DNA of 54,840 nt, taken from Acidobacteria bacterium Mor1. GTDB lineage: Bacteria; Acidobacteriota; Polarisedimenticolia; Polarisedimenticolales; Polarisedimenticolaceae. The stretch covers positions 5,146,831 to 5,201,670 of the forward strand of contig CP011806.1 in NCBI GenBank assembly GCA_001664505.1, written 5' to 3'. Below, piece by piece: positions 49,885 to 54,840 of the stretch (the first letter of the stretch is position 1; the number at the start of each line of letters is the position of its first letter). Position numbers and translations under genes: made by a program. The notes under the pieces are model-generated. The model was not told where the DNA came from. It made no database searches and saw only the letters and a program-made list of their open reading frames with translations.

Positions 49885-50667
49885 TTAGAACGAGTAGGCG
49901 TAGCCGCCCAGGATCTGGGTGTCCGGGGCGCCGTCTTCGAGGCCGATGCCGATGGCGACACGGACCTGGCCGCGGGGCGCTGCGCGCCAGTTGACGCCAC
50001 CGACGATGCGGATGTCCTCGTCGGCTCCGTTGAAGCGCTCACCCTCGAACTTGGCTTCACCGGTCAGGGTCAGCCGGTCGGAGACCGGGAAGATCACGCC
50101 GCCGGCGAGGAACGGGGCGGTCTCCCCCTCGATCTGAACCCCGCCGACCATGCCGTCCTCGTTGAGCTGCACGCCGGCGTTGGCGGTGACGATGATGTTG
50201 GGCAGGGAGCGGCGCCAGGAGCCGAAGAAGCGGGCGCCGAACGAGTCGAAGCCGAGGCCGGCGGCGTCGTCGCCGGTCGGAATGGTCAGCAGGGCGCCGA
50301 GGGCGAACTCGTCATCGGAGCCCGAGCCCCGCATGTGGTACTTGGCCCATAGGTCAAGGTCGGTAGCGCCGGAGCCGTCCGGGCCCAGGGCGAAATCGGA
50401 GTCGGTGTCGCCGAAACCGACCCGGCCGCCGACCTCGACGTCCTGAAGCGGCTGGAAGGCGACGATTCCGCGGAGCACCATCACGTCGAGGTTGTCCCGG
50501 TCGGCCAGTTCGACCTGGCCTTCCCACCACTGGCTATCGACGATGGTGGCGTCTTCGGCAAAGGACAGGAACAGGCGGTCGTCGGACGAGGATTGGGCCA
50601 GGGCAGCCGGCGCCAGCAGGGCCAGCAGCACGAGGATCAGGGTGATTCGGCGGTTGGCGGAACGCAT
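49885..50667 (-). CDS. Outer-membrane porin-like beta-barrel protein
   Basis: 260 residues from the ATG at 50667 (GGAGAG upstream). The signal peptide is MRSANRRITLILVLLALLAPAALA. The mature chain alternates amphipathic strands with Asp/Gly/Glu turns (LDVMVLRGIVAFQPLQDVEVGGRVGFG, FALGALLTIPTGDDAAGLGFDSFGARFFGSWRR, IIVTANAGVQLNEDG, LTLTGEAKFEGER, QVRVAIGIGLEDGAPDTQILGGYAYSF) and ends in a Phe, a common feature of barrel proteins. A sigma-70-type promoter is visible on the minus strand. Transport specificity is unknown. Confidence 0.82.
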   Translation of the reverse strand: MRSANRRITLILVLLALLAPAALAQSSSDDRLFLSFAEDATIVDSQWWEGQVELADRDNLDVMVLRGIVAFQPLQDVEVGGRVGFGDTDSDFALGPDGSGATDLDLWAKYHMRGSGSDDEFALGALLTIPTGDDAAGLGFDSFGARFFGSWRRSLPNIIVTANAGVQLNEDGMVGGVQIEGETAPFLAGGVIFPVSDRLTLTGEAKFEGERFNGADEDIRIVGGVNWRAAPRGQVRVAIGIGLEDGAPDTQILGGYAYSF

Positions 50668-50758
50668 CAACGATCTCTCCTTCAATCGGTTTTCGGCAGA
50701 AAAGCGGCCGTCGACACTGGGAAACGCCGCAGGCGCCTCCAGGTTGCGGAGGCACGCC

Positions 50759-50787
50759 ATTTTGGAAGGGGTACCGTTAGCTGTCAA
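50759..50787 (-). promoter_or_regulatory. Promoter of the porin-like gene
   Basis: On the minus strand TTGACA (50787-50782), a 17-base spacer and CAAAAT (50764-50759) give ten of twelve consensus positions. The start is expected near 50752, where a short stem (GCCTCC/GGAGGC, 50735-50753) would form the 5' end of the message. Confidence 0.6.
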
Positions 50788-50857
50788 ACCGGTCAGAATT
50801 ACCCCCGGTACATTTCTGCCCTCCCGGAAATGCCGGCTCGGAATACCTGAAACCGGC

Positions 50858-50885
50858 GCAACTTTCCCGAGGGGGCGCTCGTTTG
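50858..50885 (+). promoter_or_regulatory. Candidate ECF-type promoter
   Basis: GCAACTTT (50858-50865) and CGTTTG (50880-50885) are separated as in ECF promoters (AAC to CGT spacing of 17). They precede the sigma gene at 50897 and suggest autoregulation. A TAGTTT hexamer at 50886-50891 is an alternative. Confidence 0.45.
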
Positions 50886-50896
50886 TAGTTTGGCCG

Positions 50897-51406
50897 ATGG
50901 ATATCGACCGATACGAGCAGACGGTGCGAAAGCACAAGGACCGCGTTTTTTCCTACGCGGGCTGGATCCTCCGGGACCGGGAGGAAGCCCGTGACGTGTC
51001 TCAGGAGGTGCTGGTGAAGCTGTGGCACAACCGCAGCAAGGTTCGTGAGGAGGCGGCCAAGTCCTGGCTGCTCAAGACCACGCACCACCTCTGTATCGAT
51101 CGGATTCGCCGCCGCAAGGTGCGGGGTGAGGTCTCGTCGGAGGAACAGGTCATCCCCGAGGTCGACCCCGGTCCCACCCCCGAACGGCTGTTTCGTTCGG
51201 GAGAGACCGGCGACGCCATCGCGTCGGCCCTCGACAAGCTGGCCGCCGCCGACCGTGCCATCGTCCTGTTGCGTGAGGTCCAGGGGCTACCCTATGACGA
51301 GATCGCGGAGACCCTGGCGCTTCCGCTGGGTACCGTGAAGGCCAAGTTGCATCGTGCCCGGGAACGTCTGCGCCGGGACCTGACCGTCGCCGGAGTCGCA
51401 CCATGA
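50897..51406 (+). CDS. ECF RNA polymerase sigma factor
   Basis: 169 residues from the ATG at 50897; the open frame upstream to 50492 is non-coding. Region 2 (about 8-75: TVRKHKDRVFSYAGWILRDREEARDVSQEVLVKLWHNR) and region 4 (about 112-160: LAAADRAIVLLREVQGLPYDEIAETLALPLGTVKAKLHRARERL) are complete. It heads a four-gene operon of sigma factor, anti-sigma factor and two DUF4252 proteins, linked by ATGA overlaps between the first three. No ribosome-binding site is seen. Confidence 0.92.
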   Translation: MDIDRYEQTVRKHKDRVFSYAGWILRDREEARDVSQEVLVKLWHNRSKVREEAAKSWLLKTTHHLCIDRIRRRKVRGEVSSEEQVIPEVDPGPTPERLFRSGETGDAIASALDKLAAADRAIVLLREVQGLPYDEIAETLALPLGTVKAKLHRARERLRRDLTVAGVAP

Positions 51407-51951
51407 GTCAGACCGATTGCCGCTGGTGGCAGCAGGCCATCCAGATCCGTCTCGACGGCGAGATCGATGACGAGCGTTCCCTGGCGTTGGACACCCACCT
51501 CGATGGTTGCGCGGGATGCCGCGCTTACGAAGCCGGGCTGGTCGATGCGCTGGACGCTTTGGGCGACCTGCCGGTGATGGAGCTTCCCGACGAAGATCTC
51601 GAGGCGGTGCTGGACCGCACCGTGCGCGCCGAGCCGCGCCCCTGGTTCCGCTATGCGGCGGTGGCCGCCGGGCTCGTGCTGGTGCTCCTGGCCGGCTGGT
51701 TCTGGATCTCGGCCCCATCGCCCCAGGATTCGCCGGTGATCGCGGATGTCCCTGCGGAACTTCCCGAAGAGATGACCCCGGAAGAAGCGGCCGCCGAGGC
51801 TCGCATGGTGTTGGCGGTTCTGGCCTCGGCGCTGCGCAAGTCCGAGGAGGCGGCGCTGGTCGGCGTCGTCGCCGGCGAGGTCTCGCCGGCTCTGCGCAAG
51901 ATCCCGGTCACGCTTCCGGGCAAGCCCTCCCCAGGTAGGAGCGATTCATGA
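51403..51951 (+). CDS. Zinc-finger anti-sigma factor
   Basis: 182 residues with ATGA overlaps at both ends. The N-terminal anti-sigma zinc finger is THLDGCAGCRAYEAG (His-x3-Cys-x2-Cys, about 31-38), with the upstream Cys in TDCRWWQQAIQIRLDGE. A membrane segment (about 87-104: YAAVAAGLVLVLLAGWFWIS) separates it from a short Pro/Glu-rich periplasmic part. It probably binds the ECF sigma factor encoded just upstream. Confidence 0.88.
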   Translation: MSQTDCRWWQQAIQIRLDGEIDDERSLALDTHLDGCAGCRAYEAGLVDALDALGDLPVMELPDEDLEAVLDRTVRAEPRPWFRYAAVAAGLVLVLLAGWFWISAPSPQDSPVIADVPAELPEEMTPEEAAAEARMVLAVLASALRKSEEAALVGVVAGEVSPALRKIPVTLPGKPSPGRSDS

Positions 51952-52547
51952 AGTTGAGATGCCTGGCAGTCTGCGTGCTGCTGCTCGTCGCTCTCGCGGC
52001 CTTCGATGGGCCCCGAGCCCAGGGCGGGCACTCCCGTGGCTTCGTCGACGGCACCCAGTTCATCGACCTGGTCGGTGAAGACGCGCTGTCGGTCGAAGTC
52101 CGGCTGCCCCGCAGCCTGTTGAGATTGGCCTGTGCCGTCGACGAGGACCTCTGCGAGCTGGTCGACGAGCTCGAGCTGATTCACGCGGTCGTGCTGGACC
52201 TGTCCGAAGTGCGGGAAGCCGAGCGGATGATGGACGATCTGCGCCAACGGATCAGCGCCATCGACAAGCGTCTGCGAGGCAAGGGTTGGGAGCGCATCGC
52301 CATGGTGCGCGAAGGCCGGGAGACCGTGCGGGTTCTGATCCTCAACACCGAGGAAACCGTCGACGGCCTGCTGGTGATGATGGTCGACGACGAGGAGATG
52401 GTGTTCGCCAACCTGGCCGGCACCATCGACCTGCGGCAGCTGGCCGAGACGATGGATCACTTCGATCTCCCCGGTACCGAGAAGTTCGACTGGGAAGAGG
52501 TCGAGCGGGAGCAGCGCAAGCGCCGCAAGGACAAGAAGGGCGAGTGA
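51948..52547 (+). CDS. Exported DUF4252 protein
   Basis: 199 residues with an ATGA overlap to the anti-sigma gene. The signal peptide is MKLRCLAVCVLLLVALAAF. The DUF4252 features are VVLDLSEVREAERMMDDL, GWERIAMVREGRETVRVLILNTEETVDGLLVMMVDDEEMVFANLAGTIDL. Such proteins are commonly encoded after ECF sigma/anti-sigma genes and are probably targets or effectors; no biochemical role is established. The C-terminus is highly charged (EVEREQKERRKDKKGE-like). Confidence 0.83.
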   Translation: MKLRCLAVCVLLLVALAAFDGPRAQGGHSRGFVDGTQFIDLVGEDALSVEVRLPRSLLRLACAVDEDLCELVDELELIHAVVLDLSEVREAERMMDDLRQRISAIDKRLRGKGWERIAMVREGRETVRVLILNTEETVDGLLVMMVDDEEMVFANLAGTIDLRQLAETMDHFDLPGTEKFDWEEVEREQRKRRKDKKGE

Positions 52548-52596
52548 CTTCGCCGACGCATGGGCAAGAGACCTGAGGGGTGATCGGGGGCAACCG

Positions 52597-53322
52597 ATGA
52601 GACGAGGACTGATCGCGATTCTGTTGACGTCGTTCCTGTTGAGCGCCAGCGGCTGCATGTTGCTGCGGGGGCCGGGGGACATCCGCCACGAGGTCCAGTA
52701 CATGACCGGCCTCGATCTGGATCGCCAGTTCGGCATCCAGACCGGGCGCTTCAGCATGTGGATGGCCCGCCGGGTGATGAAGTGGTCCGGCGAGGACGAG
52801 ATCCCGCTGCGAGGCGTGCGTGGAGTCGAGGTCGGGGTCTACGAGGTCGACGGCCCGCGTCGCGGCTACGAGCTGGCCGACACCCGGCCGAGCCTGTGCG
52901 GCGCCGGATTCGATGGCTGGGAGCCGGTAGTGCGGGTCTGTGAAGGGGACGAGCACATGCTGATGTTCGTCCGCCAGAAGAAGGATCAACTTCGCGGCCT
53001 GCTGGTGGTGGTCCAGGACCGGGACGAGGTCGTGATCGTGCGCGCCCGGGGCCGGCTCGACCGCCTGATCCACGACGCCATGCGCATCGCCCGGGAAGAA
53101 AACGACTGGCGCCGCGAACGCCGCGGGGAGATGGCCGAAGCCGAGGAGCGGGACGAGGGCTACGGCGACTCCGAACCGCAGCCCGGCGTGCTGATCGCCT
53201 CCCTCGAGCCCGGCGAACCCGGGGTATCCTGTTCCGACGACCCCCGTTTCGGTGTCGACTGCGCCGATCCGGAGCTTGCTCGCGGCCAGGTGCGCTACAT
53301 GGCGGAACTCTTCGTCCCCTGA
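52597..53322 (+). CDS. DUF4252-like lipoprotein
   Basis: 241 residues with a lipobox (LLSASGC, Cys about 20), so it is likely lipid-anchored. The core pattern (VRGVEVGVYEVDG, GWEPVVRVCEGDEHMLMFVRQ, LRGLLVVVQDRDEVVIVRARGRLDRLI) matches the same DUF4252 layout as the previous gene, and an acidic C-terminal tail follows with DPRFGVDCADPELARGQV. It is the fourth gene of the sigma/anti-sigma operon, 49 bases after the third. Tandem DUF4252 genes suggest paired function. Confidence 0.8.
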   Translation: MRRGLIAILLTSFLLSASGCMLLRGPGDIRHEVQYMTGLDLDRQFGIQTGRFSMWMARRVMKWSGEDEIPLRGVRGVEVGVYEVDGPRRGYELADTRPSLCGAGFDGWEPVVRVCEGDEHMLMFVRQKKDQLRGLLVVVQDRDEVVIVRARGRLDRLIHDAMRIAREENDWRRERRGEMAEAEERDEGYGDSEPQPGVLIASLEPGEPGVSCSDDPRFGVDCADPELARGQVRYMAELFVP

Positions 53323-53346
53323 GCGCCCGCCGCTCGGAGGGATAGC

Positions 53347-53841
53347 GTGAGTAAGAAACGCCAGGGCGGTATCGTGCGCGCGTCGGAGCGTGATCAGCGC
53401 ACCAGGAGCTGGAGCTTCGAGCATCCGCTCGGGACCAATTCCGAGGTCCACGGGCAAATGCTCGGTGACGCCTGCGGCATGGAGCGCATCGGCGTGCACC
53501 TGATGCGCATCCCGCCGGGGAAAGAGAACTTCGTCTTCCACACCCACAACGTCGAGGAGGAGTTCTACTTCATCGTCTCGGGCAGGGGCATCGCCGAGAT
53601 CGGCGACGAGGAGCATGAGATCGGACCGGGGGATTTCCTCGGGTTCGGCACCCCCTCGGTGGGGCATCAGCTCAAGAACCCCTTCGATGAAGACCTCGTC
53701 TATCTCGTCGGCGGTGAGCGGCGCAATGTCGAAGTCGCCGAGTTTCCCAGGCTGAACAAGCGGATCATCCGGGTCGGGCGTGAGGCGCAGGTGGTCGACG
53801 AAAGCCAGCTCTTGCCCTTCTGGAAGGGGGAGGAGGAGTAG
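53347..53841 (+). CDS. Cupin-domain protein
   Basis: 164 residues from GTG at 53347 (GGAGG six bases upstream). The cupin barrel (about 45-130) has the two motifs: metal-binding HTHNVEEEFYFIVSGRG (His about 60 and 62, Glu about 66) and the second motif GDFLGFGTPSVGHQLKNP (His about 111). A cytoplasmic protein; the substrate is unknown. The stop abuts the convergent GNAT stop at 53842; the two stops form a TAGCTA palindrome. Confidence 0.88.
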   Translation: MSKKRQGGIVRASERDQRTRSWSFEHPLGTNSEVHGQMLGDACGMERIGVHLMRIPPGKENFVFHTHNVEEEFYFIVSGRGIAEIGDEEHEIGPGDFLGFGTPSVGHQLKNPFDEDLVYLVGGERRNVEVAEFPRLNKRIIRVGREAQVVDESQLLPFWKGEEE

Positions 53842-54303
53842 CTACGGCTCCCGCACCATGTCGTAGCGATGCAGTCCCTCGCCGCAGCCGTCCGGTGTGA
53901 TCTTCACCACTCGAAAGCCCAGTTTCTCGTAGAACCCGAAGGTGAGCTGGATCGTTTCCAGGTGCTGGGGGACGCCGGGGTACAGCTCGTCCATCCGGTC
54001 GATGCGGACCTGGGTCATGAACCGGCCGATTCCCTGGCCGTGCTTGTCGAGGCGAACCATGCCCCACGCCATTCCCGCCCTGTTCTGCTCAGGATCGTGG
54101 TAGATCCCTGCGCAGGCGACCGGCTCTCCATCGACCTCGAACAGATAGTACGGACCCCGATCAGGGTCGTTCAGCCAGTCGATGAACCCCTGGCGCTCGT
54201 GATCACGGAAGTATTTCGGGTTGTTGCTCTCGAAAATGTCGAGGCAGGTGTCGAGGTCGTCCGGCCGGTATTCGCGGAAGGGAATCGGATGGTGTACCGC
54301 CAT
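53842..54303 (-). CDS. GNAT-family N-acetyltransferase
   Basis: 153 residues from the ATG at 54303; the open frame to 54612 is an artefact. The GNAT fold shows REYRPDDLDTCLDIFESN at the N-terminus, the VACAGIYHDPEQ strand, the acetyl-CoA-binding loop HGQGIGRFMTQV (motif A Q/RxxGxG/A, about 92), and the C-terminal ETIQLTFGFYEKLGFRVVKI. TATAGT lies six bases before the ATG with no ribosome-binding site, suggesting a leaderless transcript. Confidence 0.87.
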   Translation of the reverse strand: MAVHHPIPFREYRPDDLDTCLDIFESNNPKYFRDHERQGFIDWLNDPDRGPYYLFEVDGEPVACAGIYHDPEQNRAGMAWGMVRLDKHGQGIGRFMTQVRIDRMDELYPGVPQHLETIQLTFGFYEKLGFRVVKITPDGCGEGLHRYDMVREP

Positions 54304-54338
54304 GGGGCCACTATACCGTGGGCCGCCACAGCCGGCGT

Positions 54339-54752
54339 CTACGCCGCGTCCTCTCCGTCCGGTCTCGGAAAGAGCGTCTTCAGGGTTTCCGCGTAGGCCC
54401 GGCAGGCGTCGGTGGTGGTGAAGATTCCCACCAACTTCCCCTGGCGGGTCACCATCGCCGAACCCACCTGAGCCTCGGCCATGCGTCGCAGCACGTGAGT
54501 TACCGGGGTGCTCATGTCCACGCAGTAGGTGCGGCGCGAGCAGACCTCTCGCACACGGGTGGGGCCCATCTTCTCGGCGCGGTCCATGTCTCGTTGACTG
54601 AGCATGCCGCAAAGTTCTCCCTCTTCGACCACCGGCAAGTGCCGGATCCTGTGCTCGGTCATCAGCGTCCGGGCGTCGTCCAGGCCGGCGTCGATGTCGA
54701 TGGAGTGAGGGAACGGGGTCATCACGGCCTTGATCGGCGGGATCTGCTTCAT
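54339..54752 (-). CDS. CBS-domain pair protein
   Basis: 137 residues with two CBS motifs: DARTLMTEHRIRHLPVVEEGELCGMLSQRDMDRA (about 26-59) and THVLRRMAEAQVGSAMVTRQGKLVGIFTTTDACRA (about 86-120). Stand-alone CBS pairs bind adenosyl nucleotides and usually act as energy sensors. It is probably co-transcribed with the membrane protein whose C-terminus lies immediately upstream (stop 16 bases before the ATG). Confidence 0.9.
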   Translation of the reverse strand: MKQIPPIKAVMTPFPHSIDIDAGLDDARTLMTEHRIRHLPVVEEGELCGMLSQRDMDRAEKMGPTRVREVCSRRTYCVDMSTPVTHVLRRMAEAQVGSAMVTRQGKLVGIFTTTDACRAYAETLKTLFPRPDGEDAA

Positions 54753-54768
54753 CGGGTACCTCGAGGTG

Positions 54769-54840
54769 TCAGGCGGTCATCCAGCTGTAGAGGGTGAGCA
54801 GCACGACGATCCAGCCGAAGATCACCGCCAGGGTGCCCAG
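54769..54840 (-). CDS. C-terminal fragment of a membrane protein (rest outside window)
   Basis: Only the last 23 residues are visible (hydrophobic core LAVIFGWIVVLLTLYSW), ending with TGA at 54769-54771. It is a membrane segment ending with MTA. The family cannot be identified from this fragment. It lies 16 bases upstream of the CBS gene on the same strand. Confidence 0.45.
   Translation of the reverse strand: MGTLAVIFGWIVVLLTLYSWMTA

Noticed and set aside
1-54840. tRNA, rRNA, CRISPR array, insertion sequence or prophage genes
   Set aside because: No tRNA-like cloverleaf, regular spaced repeats, transposase or integrase motifs were seen; intergenic regions are mostly under 230 bases.

Overview
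The window is a GC-rich bacterial chromosomal segment with about 53 protein genes packed at roughly one per kilobase. It has no RNA genes, no CRISPR array, no recognisable mobile element, and no gene-free stretch longer than 300 bases. Several traits point to a Gram-negative, non-proteobacterial lineage, most likely Acidobacteriota: a Ser/Thr kinase-TPR receptor, a beta-propeller protein with an aspartate-rich SBBP-type repeat, a DUF3352/FecR anti-sigma protein, DUF4252 lipoproteins, many secreted calcium-binding proteins and outer-membrane barrels. This assignment is inferred from gene content; no marker gene in the window proves it.

Layout. 1-6 kb: a Ser/Thr kinase with TPRs (cut by the left edge), a secreted seven-repeat propeller protein, an ECF sigma factor and two proteins of unknown function. 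6-8 kb: an outer-membrane barrel and a degenerate cyclophilin. 8-12.7 kb: a tightly overlapped four-gene operon of a TetR regulator and a three-subunit molybdenum hydroxylase. Its flavin subunit carries the four-cysteine spacing of 4-hydroxybenzoyl-CoA reductase. 12.7-22.6 kb: a minus-strand block of exported proteins (a serine hydrolase, a SUMF1-like protein with thrombospondin-3 repeats, a zinc metalloprotease, a membrane protein, a beta-helix protein and a SnoaL-like protein). 22.7-32.4 kb: an XRE/MmyB regulator, an EF-hand/ClpP-like fusion, a DUF2071 gene, a PDZ-serine hydrolase facing a BlaI/BlaR1-type pair, an AraC regulator and an S41-like lipoprotein. 32.4-40.5 kb: a poly(A) polymerase-family protein with a long Arg/Gly tail, a pseudo-M1 peptidase, small membrane and exported proteins, and a SIR2-like/pYEATS fusion. 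40.5-44.2 kb: a four-gene double ABC exporter operon. 44.3-47.6 kb: a sigma factor with a 900-residue anti-sigma/FecR/DUF3352 protein. 47.7-54.8 kb: a nitrilase-family amidase, a zinc-ribbon protein, a HAD hydrolase, a porin-like barrel, a second sigma/anti-sigma/DUF4252/DUF4252 operon, a cupin, a GNAT acetyltransferase and a CBS protein.

How the genes work together. Envelope sensing and regulation dominate: one kinase, three ECF sigma factors (two with an anti-sigma gene translated immediately downstream), a BlaI/BlaR1-type pair, and TetR, MmyB and AraC regulators. Candidate operators can be read directly at the TetR, MmyB and BlaI promoters. Convergent genes are often separated by perfect GC-rich hairpins without a U-tract. 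Several genes have a -10-like hexamer only 5-9 bases before the start codon and no ribosome-binding site, which suggests leaderless transcripts.

The best candidate for a little-described system is the stand-alone SIR2-like/pYEATS gene at 39177-40517, which resembles an NAD-consuming defence or signalling effector. Also notable are the 4-hydroxybenzoyl-CoA-reductase-like operon with its promoter/operator, the giant anti-sigma protein, and several enzyme-like exported proteins whose catalytic residues are missing.
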